From: Centrapalus pauciflorus | Lineage: Eukaryota > Streptophyta > Magnoliopsida > Asterales > Asteraceae | Assembly: GCA_020465985.1 (NCBI GenBank) | Contig: JAANYP010002630.1 | Coordinates: 521,253-585,252, forward strand | Reading direction: 5' to 3' | DNA: 64,000 bases | Shown: piece after piece, positions 1 through 11,977 of the stretch | Layout of the letters: the number at the start of each line of letters is the position of its first letter | Position numbering within the stretch: position 1 is the first letter of the stretch | Program-made: the position numbers and the translations under genes | Notes under the pieces: model-generated | Seen by the model: the letters and a program-made list of their open reading frames with translations, nothing else | Database searches by the model: none | Told to the model about the DNA's origin: nothing

Positions 1-1241
1 AACTCAAAAATGTGTTTTCAAGTTTACTTGTAAATTTGAAAACTAAAAACTGAAAACATCAAAAAACAATGGATCTGAACGCGTTTTCCAAAAATCTTTT
101 TTTTTCAGCGAAATCTTTTGCCGAAAGTAAATAGTGTTAGTTTTTAGCCGCTTTTGGATAATTAAGGTTTTGGTAGAAACATGATCGAGATTGGAGGTGG
201 GAAACAAGTAGCGGATTGAAGGGGCATATATAGATCGTTGTTTTTAGTTCATGTTACCGTGTTCCAGTTGTGGCTATCAGTGAACTGTTTGGTGGAAAGT
301 TTGTTTATTTGTCAAAAACGAACATGGTCCATAAAAACTACTCATTAGGTAAAGTTATTTAAGTTGTGTAGTATTAAAAAATATCTTTAAAAGCATATAT
401 AAAAAATGGTTTATTATGAAAAAAACATGTTTTTACGTTTTCGTCTCTTTATGTTTTTTTTTTTTCATAAAAGTCCTTAAGTTAACTTTTTCTTTTTGGT
501 TTAGTGAAATTTGGATATTAGAACCGGTTAAGTAAACCAGGTTTTTAAAACTGAAAACTCGAGTTATAATGTCCAAATTTCACTAAACCAAAAAGAAAAA
601 AATTAACTATATTGGTTCTTTTCATAATAAACTCATTAAAAAATGATATGTCTGCGGTATATTTTGTAATGATGTAATAACAACATAAGTATATAAATAT
701 ATATTTGCTATAATATTTAAAATGACAATAAAATATGATGCTTTTTTGTTGGTTTTCAAGGAAAATTTTATTCGTGTTTGTTTGATTAAACTTAATAAAC
801 AAACTTGAATAATCCCTCGTTTGTATTCGTTCGGCTGAATTCTAACTTAAAATTTTTTTTAATTAACTTATTAAACTTTTTGTTAACGTTTCGAGGATTA
901 AATTGTTGTTTGGTTATGTCTCTCTACAGTCGCATGATAAGGAGATGATCGGTTTTATACGTTAAAATTACACTACTATCTACCGTTACTATAATAGACG
1001 ATTTTTCAATAAATGACATGTTAACTAACTTTGAATAAAAAACGATATGATTTTGTAAACATATATTTATAAAATCATGTACTAATAAAATGTTTTGGAT
1101 TAATTAGTCAATACTTTGTTTTCATATCGAATTGTTTATTGTACTTTCAAAGTAGGTCCTTTTAATGTCACGGTTAAATGGATGAATGGTTTCATATGTT
1201 AAAATTTTAACCGTACATCATACGTGTTGTTTAAACAAAGA
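1..1241. other. A/T-rich intergenic DNA, no gene seen
   Basis: Low-complexity A/T-rich sequence with frequent stops in all frames. Apart from the inverted repeat at 481-607 I see no coding region, RNA gene or complete element. Confidence 0.6.
481..607. repeat. Short inverted repeat (hairpin), arms about 40 bp
   Basis: The left arm (481-520) contains TTTTTGGTTTAGTGAAATTT. Its reverse complement appears in the right arm (566-607), leaving a loop of about 45 bp. The arms are close to perfect, as in a small fold-back element or MITE remnant. No coding role is visible. Confidence 0.7.
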
Positions 1242-1428
1242 GAGGTAACTTGTGCACAACATTTATTCTCCATGCACAACAATTCTACATAAATAGACTA
1301 TTCTATCCTTAATATCAGTTTTATCATATTTACATTTTATACCCTTAGAGTAAGGGATAAACAGTCTATTTATATTGAATTGTTGTGTATGGAGAAAAAA
1401 TGTTGTGTACAAAACTACAAGTGACCTC
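1242..1428. repeat. MITE-like inverted-repeat element, family D copy 1
   Basis: The sequence opens with GAGGTAACTTG and closes with CAAGTGACCTC. The arms share TTGTGCACAACA / TGTTGTGTACAA and CTCCATGCACAACAATT / AATTGTTGTGTATGGAG type blocks, giving terminal inverted repeats of about 45 bp. A related copy lies at 5152-5335 and degenerate halves near 7338-7372 and 8030-8165. It is a non-coding, non-autonomous DNA element by structure; the superfamily is not clear. Confidence 0.7.
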
Positions 1429-2829
1429 CCATTTAAAAATGATGAGTGAACTATTGATATCGTTTTCTCACTTTAATTCATTTACATTTATTCCGGAAAG
1501 TTCTATTGGTTCGAGGTTTTGTAAAAGCATATAATATTATTTTCACATCTAATTAGTTGACATATTATTTATTGATACGTTGTATATGGTATATCTTCGG
1601 TGTAAGTTAGCATGAGTTAATTGTACATTGAAGTAAGATAAATTTGAATGTATAGTAATTTATATTTTAAGCAATACAAATACAAAACCACCTTATATTC
1701 GTATACAATGGATTTCTTGTCATGAAGTTTCTTTAATGAACAACTCATATTCGTATAAAACTGAACCATACTAGACTGAATCGAGAATTACACAATTAGA
1801 ATCGAGAACCAGTTCTCGTTTGGTTCAATTTCAGTATGGTCTTTGTTTTTTTTTTTTTTTTTTTTTTTTTGACTCTTATGGTGAAAACATAAATGAAAAA
1901 TCGAAACCAATATTCAAAACGTTTGGGACAAATTGTAATTCCTATCAAATCCAATCTCGACAAAAAAAAAAAAAAAAAATAATTTAACAGTAGCAGTGAT
2001 ATTAGAAAAGCCTCAAATAAGATGCTAGAGACAATAATACCAAACAAATCAAAATATAACTTCAAAACAAATAGAAATAACCAACAACACCTACAAGCAA
2101 CTAAAGTGAAGCCTTTAAGAGGGGATTGCAGAGTCAAGAACTTCAAGTTAACTTTTAACTAAGTTTTTCCTTAGAATTAATATAAAAGAAAGACCAGTTT
2201 TGCACTGACCCAAGAAGAGTATTAAGCGTTTGAAAGGAAGAAGGAAAAACTATGGGGTTTCTGAATTTCTAAATGACCCAAAACAAAAAAGAACTGTTGC
2301 TGAAAAAGCTTCCAGACTAATACTTTTGAGACCTAATTCATGGCCCCAACTAAGTAAAGAGGCCGTAGAATCATTACGAGGCTCATTTACTCTCCACCAC
2401 CTTTTAAAATCATGGGCGGACCTAAGAGTAAGATAGGGGTAGCACGTGCAACCGGTCCACTCGTCAATAACCCGTTTTTGTAATATGGATTTTTTATAAA
2501 ATTTAATTTGTGCAACCAATGAATTTTTGGAGTGTGTAACTTGTGTTCTTCAAGTATTGACAAAATTTTAAAATAACCGATATCCTCACATAAACAAATA
2601 AATTTACAATATAATTATTTTTTTTTTAACATAACAAATGATAAATAATAACTAAAGAAAACTACAAACCCAAATTTTGAGCCCAAAATCAATGATATTC
2701 TACTATTGGTTGTGCAATTATGAATTTGGTCCGATTCAATCAATTCAATTAATTAAATTTTAGAACCGAAAATGTGACAAAAAAATTGTGCAACCAATGC
2801 CATCAAAACCTAGGTCCACCATTGTTTGA
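1429..2829. other. Intergenic DNA, no supported gene
   Basis: Contains poly-T/poly-A runs near 1845-1871 and 1963-1978 and a 2440-2830 segment with repeated GTGCAACC words, which recur near 7430-8010 and so mark a dispersed repeat. A short open frame at 2230-2436 has no recognisable domain and is not called. Confidence 0.5.
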
Positions 2830-3720
2830 AATCCGCAATCAACTCCAAGACAAATGATTCTTACTTTCTGTCTCAATCCCACACAAAGGACAAAGTAATG
2901 AAGGAAACACCATGCCACGTTTTGAGAGGCTGTAATAAGTAGGTAGCCGACAATGCAAGATCTTCCAAGCTAAAACATTTAATTTACTTGGAACATATTT
3001 AACCCAGATGGTTTGCAACCCACGATGAGAAGATTTCATGTCATCCACAACATGCCTAAAGGAAGAGACCAAAAACAAACCCAAGCTTTCTAATGCCCAA
3101 TGACAAGAGGACGGACGAGTCAACACCAAGTGAGAGAATTAGTTTGGAAAAGAGATGACAAATCCAAATTAACATCATCTAGATGATTCTGAATCGAAGA
3201 GATTTTCAATTCCCACTTTTTTTAAGATAACGGATCAACATGAGTATTCTACTTTTTTTTAAGATAAAGGAGTATGATTCAATCTTCAATCTCCACCATC
3301 TTTTTGCAAGTAGGGATGGATTTAAGTCCCTCAAACTATTGATTCCAAGACATTCATGTTGCAAAAGGGCAAGAGTATCTCTCCAAGCATTCAAATGAAT
3401 CTTTTTAATGTTCAAACCACATCCTCATAAAAAGTTAAATTAACGCCAATAGGAGCTTTATAAAGTGACGAGTGATAGAGACCAAAAGATACAAGGACCG
3501 ACTCGCATAGCGTCAAGCGACCATCCAATGAGAGAAGGTAAGTTTTTTAAGTAACAAGCCTGGATTCACCTTATCAACAAGAGGCTCCAAAAAGCACTTT
3601 AGGTTAAAAGATCCTCTAACAAAAATTAAGTACATAATACAACGTCATTCTTGTTAACAACTAAGTTGGCAAACTAAACAAGTGCTCGAGGGTAATTACA
3701 ATATCATTAGCATCCAAGTT
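2830..3720 (-). mobile_element. LINE (non-LTR retrotransposon) fragment: RT C-terminus and zf-RVT
   Basis: Read on the minus strand, broken frames give the end of a plant LINE ORF2. Around 3570-3420 there is a GGRLTLC-like stretch followed by APIGV, typical of the RT thumb/connection region. Around 3370-3260 comes GINSLRDLN and LLAKRWWRLK. Around 3040-2840 is a zinc-binding RVT domain (VPSKLNVLAWKILHCRLPT, then CPLCG...ESKNHL). In intact LINEs this protein nicks target DNA and reverse-transcribes the element RNA. Frames are interrupted by stops and shifts, and the endonuclease and RT palm are absent, so this is a dead 5'-truncated copy. I am confident of the class, not of the exact limits. 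Confidence 0.8.
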
Positions 3721-3917
3721 TACATACGATAAAAAGACGGATCATAACATATACTTGTTGATTGAACTTGAACTAGTTGGTTTGACCCGGACCTCCAGAG
3801 CTAATCGGACCTCTTGGTGGAGGGCGTCTTCGTGCTAATCCCTACATTGATAATATCAACTTAATTAAACGTCAAGCAAAATACTTTTGATTTCAAAGAT
3901 CACACGAATATGAATAT

Positions 3918-4140
3918 GGATATTTTTTTTGAAAGACTAAATATTATTGTAATGAGCCACAAAAAGCTTCAAGAAGGAGCATATAGCGAACAAAAAGGGA
4001 AAACAAAAACCCAGCCACAAAGAACTATCACCAAAAACAAAAACAAACACTCGTAGCCAAACCACAGAACCCTCAACACAAAGCAAGTTACATCTAATAG
4101 TTCTCTTAACCGGAGTCAATCAACCAAAGACTTTGCACCC
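3918..4140 (-). mobile_element. Probable LINE 3'-end fragment with A-tail
   Basis: On the minus strand the segment ends with CTCATTACAATAATATTTAG, then a CTTTCAAAAAA-type tail (plus-strand T-run at about 3920-3927). This matches the usual 3' end of plant LINEs, a non-coding 3' UTR running into a short A-tail. It may belong to the same family as the coding fragment at 2830-3720 but is not continuous with it. Confidence 0.5.
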
Positions 4141-5151
4141 ACAGGCCCACAGCGACCAATTCCATAATTTATTACATCTATTCTCAATCCAGAGGAAAGA
4201 AAGAGATGAATATGGATACGATCATTTAGAGAATTAGTTAAAAATTACAAGAACTGGAGAATTTTGAAACTCTTTTAAATTTCTCTAACCCTAGAGGATT
4301 TCAAGTTCTTGTAAAGTTGTAAACCGATGTACTATTTGGTTTGTTGAATGTTAAAGGATTTTATAAATTTTGGATTTTATGTTAACGGATTTTAAATTAC
4401 TTTAAGAAAATGCATAATTCTCCTAAGGAGAACAGATAAATAAAAAGCATTTACTTAAGTCATAATCAAAATTATTATGTCCATAATAATAATTATTTAA
4501 TAAGAAATATAATATTAATAGTGATTTAAGCTTTTGTCACGTTGTATTTATTTCAAATTTTGAAATAAACATTAATAAAAAAAATTGTTATGGTTGTAGA
4601 TAAAATAATAGAATAGTGTGTTTACAACTTATGACTAGAAAAGCCCCAAAAAATTCATAATCCCATTGATTTAAAATAACTATTTATATGTATTAAATAT
4701 CTCGAGTAGATTTTAATAAAAGATAAATAATCATTATGGATCAAATCAATATCTTTATTATATATAATAAATATAAAGATTACGTAGGAAATTGCTTTTT
4801 TTTTATTTTAACTAGGTCATCGAGTTTTTTTTTTAACACAGATTAAATTATTTTATAAGATACAACATAAAATGTGTGAAAGAAGACTTATGAACCTAAA
4901 TACCATAATATATATAAAAGTATGTTGTTATTATATAAAAATATAAATCCGAATTCTATGCAAACCTCAAAAAAAAATACGAACAACAGTATTTAATGTA
5001 TCTTCTATGATGACAACCAACTTTTAATAAACTATTTTGGTCAAATGAGAATTTATGATCTTCTTCTAAAACCTCATTGAATTCAAAGTCTTTTGTTGGT
5101 TTTCGGATGTTAGCTTTAAATGTTTTATTAACAGTAACAGATATATTAATA
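4141..5151. other. A/T-rich intergenic DNA, no gene seen
   Basis: Very A/T-rich with short reading frames only. No element ends or RNA gene motifs were recognised. Confidence 0.6.
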
Positions 5152-5335
5152 GGGAAGTCATTTGTACACAACAACGTTTTGTCATACACAACAATTACAC
5201 TTAAAATGATTATATTGTCCTTACTAGTTTTTTTATCATGAAAGTACTCAAAAGTGACTTTTAAGGGGTAGGATGGACATTTTATAATGAGATTATTGTA
5301 TATGAAAAAATTTTGTTGTGTACAAATCAACTCCC
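5152..5335. repeat. MITE-like inverted-repeat element, family D copy 2
   Basis: It starts GGAAGTCATTTGTACACAAC and ends with the near reverse complement GTTGTGTACAAATCAACTCC. Size and inner sequence resemble the copy at 1242-1428. Non-coding. Confidence 0.65.
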
Positions 5336-5346
5336 ATGTTAATAAT

Positions 5347-5580
5347 AGGGCAAATTACCAAGAAAGGTAATATAAAATTCAAAAATTGACAATAAAATTA
5401 ATGTAAAATTTTTTAGGCCAAGAAAGATAACATAAATTTTAAATTTGACAAAAAAGGGTATTAATGATCAATTAAGAAGGTAAATTTTTAGTATTATACT
5501 CTCTTTTTTAAGGAAAAATAATAATATTTGATTATCTTTGTTGGCCTAAATTTTGAATTTCATGTTCTTTCTCGGCCAAC
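5347..5580. repeat. Partial MITE-like element, family C copy
   Basis: Closely resembles the left half of the element in SERK intron 9 (55848-56427): the terminal AAATTACCAAGAAAGGTAAT block, then TTTTAGGCCAAGAAAGATAA, then the internal ATATTTGATTATCTT block. The right half with the large hairpin is missing, so this copy is truncated. Confidence 0.7.
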
Positions 5581-5749
5581 GGGACAAACAGATGGAATAA
5601 TCAAAATGACACGTAGTAAAAAACTAATCCAGAACACAATTTTAAAAAAATGAAATTCTAAAAAGTGATGTATCAAATAAATTGTTTGTTGAAAAAAAAA
5701 TTCAAAATTATGTTAATTTTTTTGTCTTTTGATCATCGACTCATTTGCT

Positions 5750-6350
5750 TAAATAGACAAAAATTGCAACCCCTTTATTTATGTTTAAAACTATGTGATA
5801 TGCCTTTTAACTTTAAAAACAATTGACAACGAAACTAAAGAAAAATAATTATCAAAAATAAAAAAAATTACTATCATTTCAGGATCACTTACCGTTACTT
5901 GAATGAGTCAAAATTCTCACCATTTTATTTATGTTTAAAACATTACAATATGCCTTCGTAAATTTAAAAACAATTGACAACGAAACTAAAAAAAATTACT
6001 ATCATTTAAAGATCACTTACCGTTGTAGAAACATTACCATCTGTAGGATCAACGATCGATGGATCATCTGAAGGAAGTGTTGTAGACGGATCATCCATTT
6101 CTCCACCACCACCACCAATATATCCTTCTTCACCGTCGCCACCACTACCGCCGCCGTCATCGTCATATTGTCCACCACCTTTGCTACCATTGCCGCCATC
6201 ACTACCACCGTCAATACTTTCTTTCGCTTCTCCTCTTTGATTCTCTAACCCTATACACCTTAAAAGCCTTTTAAAATTTCTTGTAGATACCTACAAGGGT
6301 TACCATAACCATATCCAATATCATACACTTCAACTCTTTCTTCCTCCATT
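5750..6350 (-). pseudogene. Possible glycine-rich gene fragment with duplicated 3' flank
   Basis: On the minus strand an ATG at about 6349 opens a short frame beginning MEEERVEVYDIGYGYGNPC that stops after about 28 codons. Downstream (about 6230-6022) another frame gives an acidic, Gly-rich tract (GGSDGGNGSKGGG, then DDDGGGSGGDGEEG, then DDPSTTLPSDDPS) ending at a good splice-donor match (ACG|GTAAGTGATC). The flank carrying this donor is duplicated in tandem: 5765-5895 resembles 5928-6024. I do not recognise the protein. It could be a decayed small gene or low-complexity repeat. No start/intron model holds together without assumptions. Confidence 0.3.
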
Positions 6351-6689
6351 TTTCTTAATGTTTGATAAATATAAAAAAACTAAAACTTAGAGACTACCAA
6401 TTTTCATGGTTGATTTCTTTTCTTTGTTGAAGTGAAAAGTAAAGAGAAAAATGGTTAGATATTTGCACATTTATTAATTTATTTATTTAAAAAAAAAAAA
6501 GTATTGTTGTTATGTATTTAAGCTCCATGAGGGGTAGTATTCAATGCATGGGTTGGTGGAATTTTCTTCTTGGGAAATAACTTTTCACAATTCAATATTT
6601 AATAAGACAAACACATAATTCTCGCTAGTTACATTATGAATTATCTCAGGAGAAAACAAATATAAATGTGTATAATATAATATTTATTA

Positions 6690-6869
6690 CCAATAGGGAT
6701 TAGCACACTTGGTATGAGGGTGATAAGTAAGTGTGAGGTCGCGGGTTTGACTCTCGTTGGAGGTAAGTTTGAATTTAGGTGATGAAAATATGTCTAAAGT
6801 TCCCATTTGAAGCAAAACAAAGGAGTAGTTTATGAGTATGAGTAGATTAGTTTGCCTTTCAAAAAATAT
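6690..6869 (+). mobile_element. Complete tRNA-derived SINE with 13-bp target site duplication
   Basis: About 180 bp flanked by perfect 13-bp direct repeats ATAATATTTATTA (6677-6689 and 6870-6882). The head has an RNA polymerase III A box (TAGCACACTTGG, 6701-6712) and a B box (GGGTTTGACTC, about 6743-6753) at tRNA-like spacing. The tail ends GCCTTTCAAAAAATATA. SINEs make pol III RNA and are mobilised in trans by LINE proteins. The perfect duplication and intact boxes suggest a fairly young insertion. Confidence 0.88.
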
Positions 6870-7027
6870 ATAATATTTATTATAGTGGATGAATGTTATA
6901 TATTTATTAACTTTAGTCTCTTAAATTCATACATAATTTAAATATTAATAGTTATGTTTCATAATTAAATAAGATGTAATATCGGTATTTTATGTTATGA
7001 TAACATACATGTGGCATATTCTATAGA

Positions 7028-7337
7028 TCATTTGGTTCGCAGATTTTTTTCCTTAGGATTTGCATTTTGTCAAAGGATTTGCATTATACAGGATTTGCAT
7101 TTGCCAGGATTTTATCAAAGAATCTACATTATCTTTTAGGAAAAAATTGTTAATCTGAAAAATGCAAGGTAACTGGGATTTAAAATCCTAGGGGGGAGGC
7201 TGGGTTTTTAAATAACAAAGAATGAAGGGATTTTAGAAATCCTGGGATTTCAAATCCTTACTGAAATCTGCGAACCAAACACAGGATTTTAAATGCAAAT
7301 CCCAGGGAATCCCAGGAAATCCGCGAACCAAACGCCC
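7028..7337. repeat. MITE-like element, family A copy 1
   Basis: The ends are inverted copies: TTTGGTTCGCAGATTT on the left and AATCCGCGAACCAAACGCC on the right. A second internal GCGAACCAAACAC block lies at about 7270. An about 310-bp non-coding element whose relative sits at 23385-23698, just upstream of the eIF6 promoter. Confidence 0.75.
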
Positions 7338-8816
7338 CCTTATTCTCTATGCATAATAATTCCATATAAATATTGGCGGGGACCTAAAGTTTAACGGGGG
7401 TATCCCGTGTAACGGGTGTCTTTCTCAATAATCTTATTTTTTTAGTGGAATTTTATGTGTGCAACGGGCAAAATTTTACGTGCAACTAAATGAAAGGCTT
7501 GAAAGTTGTGTCTAATGTTTTTAGTTAATTAATTTACTCTTTAATTGAATTTATTGAAATCTTTAAACTTTGTATTTAGTTAGTTAATTTACTCTTTAAT
7601 ATTTAATTGTTGATTGTAGGTTCTATAATATTTATTGAGGAATAAAATTTCCAAAATAAAATTATCAATTGTAGTATCGAAAGTCAGTCTTCAAGAGTTA
7701 TATTAAACGATTCTAACGAATCCGATAACATCACAAACCACAAACACAGTCACAACCTTCGAATCGTTTAATTCCTTCAACTTCAATTACAATTGACATG
7801 AACGATTTTTTTATATTTCTGATAGATGTCGACGGTAACTTGTTAACTTGTCTTTTTTATAAATTGTGTTTTTATTCTTTATCTGTTAGTTTATTTGTTA
7901 TTTTACGAGTATATAATCTATTTTAAATTATAAATATTCATTTATTGGTTTGACCCGACTAAGTTACTCATATGAGTTTTCAAACCGTAAACGCGACAAA
8001 AGTTTGTGCAACAAGTCCTTTCAGTAATTAGATATGTCACTGCATGTTAATAGATTATTTTACCATTAATATCAATTTTATCAACTTTATATTTTACCAT
8101 CTTATAATAATGATAAAATAATCTATTTATATGAAATTATCAATGTATGAGTTAAAAAAATGTTGTTTCATTATTTGATGTATATCATTATGACTTATTT
8201 ATATTTTAATTTTCATCTTTATAATTTTTTGAAAAAGATACCCTTTAAAAAAGCTGATAACAATGCATGTTTGCAAATTTAGATAAATGAAAAAGAAAAA
8301 AAAAATGTATTTTTGGAAATAGAAAAAAGTGGAATAAGGAGCAAGAAGAAGACAGGTGTCACACCTACTCCAAGTGGAGGTGTCAGGAGACCACAGTGAG
8401 ATTAATTTCTTCTTGTTGGCATTGCCCACATTCAGTCCACACACTTTGACCTATGTTTATACGGTTTGTTTCTTGATATTAAAATGATTACATTCAATAA
8501 AAATAAATTGATTTTAGGATTTAATGTATGATCAAATCTCGATACTAAAAATTTAGAATAAATTGCAAATTTCGTCCTTTTAATGTTAAATTTACAATTA
8601 AATGCTTATAGTTTGAGCTTATAGTTAAGTAGTAGCTAGAACTTTTGTTAATATATGTGTGTGCTTGGCAGTGTAGTTGGAGCTGGAATTTTTAAGTGTA
8701 AAATGATATATAATGATAAATAGGTTCTTAAAATATATTCTTAAAAAATAAGATAAAAAGCATCCAAACGCAACTTATGAACTTGAGATTTGAAAACCAT
8801 AAGTTTAAACTCTCAT
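7338..8816. other. Intergenic DNA with dispersed repeat pieces
   Basis: Family D-like left-end sequence (CTCTATGCATAATAATTCC) occurs at 7344-7372, and family D-like middle and right sequence at about 8045-8165. Between them are about 670 bp with ACGGG and GTGCAAC words shared with 2440-2830, possibly a later insertion that split a family D copy. The rest holds no supported gene. Confidence 0.45.
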
Positions 8817-10542
8817 TAGACCTGAAAATCTGGTACACGACACGACATATACAACACGTATACGACACGCGTTTTTCGTATATTGGCTTTACAAATTCGT
8901 GGCGACACGAATTTAAAATTCGTGTTTCGTGTCTTAAACAGGTAAAACACGAATTAATATTTATAAACACGTGTAAGACACGCATAAATATCGTGTTACA
9001 CGATGACACGCATAAGACACGTATAAGACACATATAAACTAGGGTTTCAAAATTTCTAAAAAAAACTGAGTCCCACTTAATTTGAAATATTTAAAAAAGT
9101 TCGAGTTTATCTCTCACATTGATGATGTGATAAATGAAATTATCGACTTGGATATCAACAATGAGTCTGGTTCGGTCAAACTTCGGCTCAAAGTTACGAC
9201 TATTAATAGTGGCTTTAAATACTTTTGATGTGTTGTTAAATACTTGGATTATCATGTTTTGGATTTATAATTATATATCTTTTAGATTAAATGTGAAGAC
9301 CACCCCTTGCGGGGCGGTATACACGAGTCTAGGTCCCACATCATGCAACACGATATCAATCATACTAAGATAGAGTAATTATAATGCGGAAAATTAAATT
9401 ACATGTACAAGCATATTAGGATTTAAGTTTAATACAGATTAAGTTTTCAAATTAAACTTATAATGGGTACTATCTAATCTAGTTACATCATCATATAATC
9501 AAATCAATCCACCCAGACCACTATAATTTCATCTGCCAATCTGTACCAAAATGGTTTGCTGAGTAGAGGTATATGAAAACTTCGACTTGATTCTTGTATG
9601 ACCTAAGTACTAGGTCCTGCAGGTGACTTTCCTTTATCTTTTCCTGTAAAAATATGAATGTAGCAACCGTAAGCAATGCTTAGTGAGTAAATAGATTTTC
9701 AAATCAACATACATAGTCAAGCGGATCATCATAAATCTAGCGTGATATGTCTTGGCTGCCGCTTCAGCCCTCATGATTGAGACATAGAAGTCATAGAGTC
9801 GGATGATGCTCAGGCCACGCTCACGCTTAAATCGTGGGGATCAGCCACATACTGGGCTAGCTACCAGTAAATCAACGTGGCGGAACATCGGAAGTCATTA
9901 CCAAGTTCAATAGAACTGGTGAAATAGCCAGGTCTAGGACAATAGACCAATCAAGGCTAATCAAGCTGAATCAATATGTCAAGTATATGCAATGATGAAG
10001 CATACGTAATCAAGTCATGATAGCAATAATTTCAAAGCAATGTCAGAAATGAACCGTGAAAGCAATATCATATGAAGTGATAAGTCAAATAGTTATCATG
10101 ATCCACTGGGCAACACCGAACCATAGTGTGCACAGGTCACAATCCAGCTGATAATATGAATGTCAATTTAATCTAGCATCAACAATATGTCTCAACCGGA
10201 AATTCAAGCATGTTAAATCTGAATATCCATAACTCACCGATCTGGGTCTTTATCAAACAGATATAAAAATCTGCCACCTGAGTTATCTCAGGATTTTATC
10301 TTTGTCAATTCTGTTCTCTGTCAAATCAAGTCTTTGACCCGCTTTTAAGTCTTTAAATCTTTGTATCTATGTTCAGAATTTCACTGAACCTGTCCAGAAT
10401 TATCATGTTAAATCATGTTAATATCATATCATTATCATCATCTTTTTAGTCTTTAAAATCTTTAATTTCATCTAATTCTGATAACTTATTTATTCACAAA
10501 TCATTCTTTAATTAATATTCTTTGTCTCATAATTTCTCAAAA

Positions 10543-10545
<3 letters not shown>

Positions 10546-10618
<73 letters not shown>
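10546..10618. repeat. (TA)n microsatellite inside the solo LTR
   Basis: About 36 uninterrupted TA units. No other function visible. Confidence 0.95.
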
Positions 10619-10620
<2 letters not shown>

Positions 10621-10674
10621 CAATATGTATATGTATATAATCATTTATTTAATTAAAATATCAAAATATAGTAT

Positions 10675-10980
10675 TTGGTTTCGGATCACCCGAATTCGGA
10701 TCCTCCGGATTCGGACCATCCGGGTTCGGACCGAAGTGATCCGAATTGAGCCATCCGAATTAGGATCCGAAGGACAGCATCCGAATTAGGATATTAGGAC
10801 CGGATTAGAAGCATCCGAAATGTAGGATCCGAAATAAGCTTCATCCGAAATTAGTACAAATCATCCGAATTTACATAGGAACCAAAGTTGTCATCCGAAT
10901 TTGGACAAATCCGAATTCAAGATTGATCCGAAATGAAAACACCATCCGAATTCGGTTCCAACCGAATTCGGATCCCTATA
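10675..10980. repeat. Degenerate array of CCGAATTCGG-type palindromic words in the LTR
   Basis: About 300 bp packed with variants of ATCCGAATTCGGAT, irregularly spaced by 5-20 bp. The same words occur in the other solo LTR at about 35195-35375, so they are a feature of the retroelement family and not a chance run. Confidence 0.7.
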
Positions 10981-11977
10981 CTTTATAATTTTCCAGAATT
11001 TTGTTCTTGATGTTCTTCATTTTATTCATACGGATTTTTATCAATTTTCACTAAACCTATTTATAATCAACATGCAATGTAATATATAGATGTATTATCA
11101 TATTTGGGTTGATTTTATACTATTTTCCCTATCAAAAACATTATAATTTACCCAAAATCATCCAAAATAAACCATTTTTGTCAAGAACACCTATTTTATC
11201 GAAAATTCCGATTTCTTCATTCTTAGGATGATCCAACCCATAAATTTTGTTTCTATAATCTTTATATACTTCATTACATGTTTTCTAACATTTTAATCTA
11301 ACATGCAACCTAAAATTTCATATTTAAATCTATTGGTTTCGGTTTCTCACAAATCCGAACCAAATACATATATATATCGAAAATTTAGGGATTTTTACCT
11401 TGGATTCTTTGTAACTCCTTGTTGTTTGATGCTTGTAACCCTTTTGTTGTCTTGAATCTCGAATTAATTGCACTTTTATGAAAATTCTTGATGGATTTGT
11501 GATGAAGCCGTAAACTTAGAGAGAGATTAGAGTGAGAGAGAGTGTTTTTCTTAATTGTTGTTAAATGATCATAAATTTTGAGTTTATATACTTCATTTAT
11601 CTTTATGTGCAATTAACCAACTTATACTTTTGTATTTTACATCTCTTGGTTTTAATCATCCTTACTAATTTATAACAAAATATAATTTAATTAAATATTT
11701 TCATAATCAATGAAATTAAACAAAATAATTAATGTAATAAAATTACATTATTTTCTCAAAGTACCGAAATTATGACTGGATCAAAAGTTGGGTTGTTACA
11801 TTAAATTCGTGTGACACGTGTTTCATGTGTGTCGTGTCATGTGACACACGAATTTTTTACATGTCGTGTTCGTGTTTCATATCCAGGCATGTTTTATAAT
11901 TTGTGTCGTGTATTACAAAGTCGTGTCGTATTTAATTCGTTTCTGACACGACACAGTTACACGTATTGTCAGGTCTA

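Larger units (their letters stand above)
9292..11800 (-). mobile_element. Solo LTR of about 2.5 kb, TSD TTAAA
   Basis: Read on the minus strand it begins TGTAACAACCC at 11800 and ends GGTCTTCACA at 9292, the TG...CA ends of an LTR retrotransposon. It is flanked by the 5-bp duplication TTAAA (9287-9291 and 11801-11805). A TATATAAACTC promoter-like element followed by a CTCTCTCACTC leader lies near 11590-11520 on the minus strand. No internal gag-pol and no second LTR are present, so this is a solo LTR left by recombination. The TGTAACAACCC terminus and size fit a Ty3/gypsy family. The element at 34335-36571 starts with the same 11 bases. Confidence 0.85.
8817..11977. mobile_element. hAT-like non-autonomous element, interrupted by a solo LTR
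   Basis: The outer ends are TAGACCTGA on the left and TCAGGTCTA on the right, perfect inverted repeats over the last 8-9 bp. They are flanked by near-identical 8-bp sites (ACTCTCAT at 8809-8816, GCTCTCAT at 11978-11985), the target-duplication length of hAT elements. Both halves are full of ACACGACACG / CGTGTCGTGT words. Removing the 2.5-kb LTR leaves about 650 bp, too short for a transposase. It must have been mobilised in trans, if at all. Confidence 0.75.

Noticed and set aside
1796..2146. 116-codon minus-strand hydrophobic frame
   Set aside because: It starts without a proper ATG context, runs through poly-T/poly-A stretches and has no domain.
2230..2436. 68-codon frame beginning after AGCGTTTGAAAGG
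   Set aside because: No recognisable domain, no ATG at the frame start and no splice or promoter context; left as intergenic.
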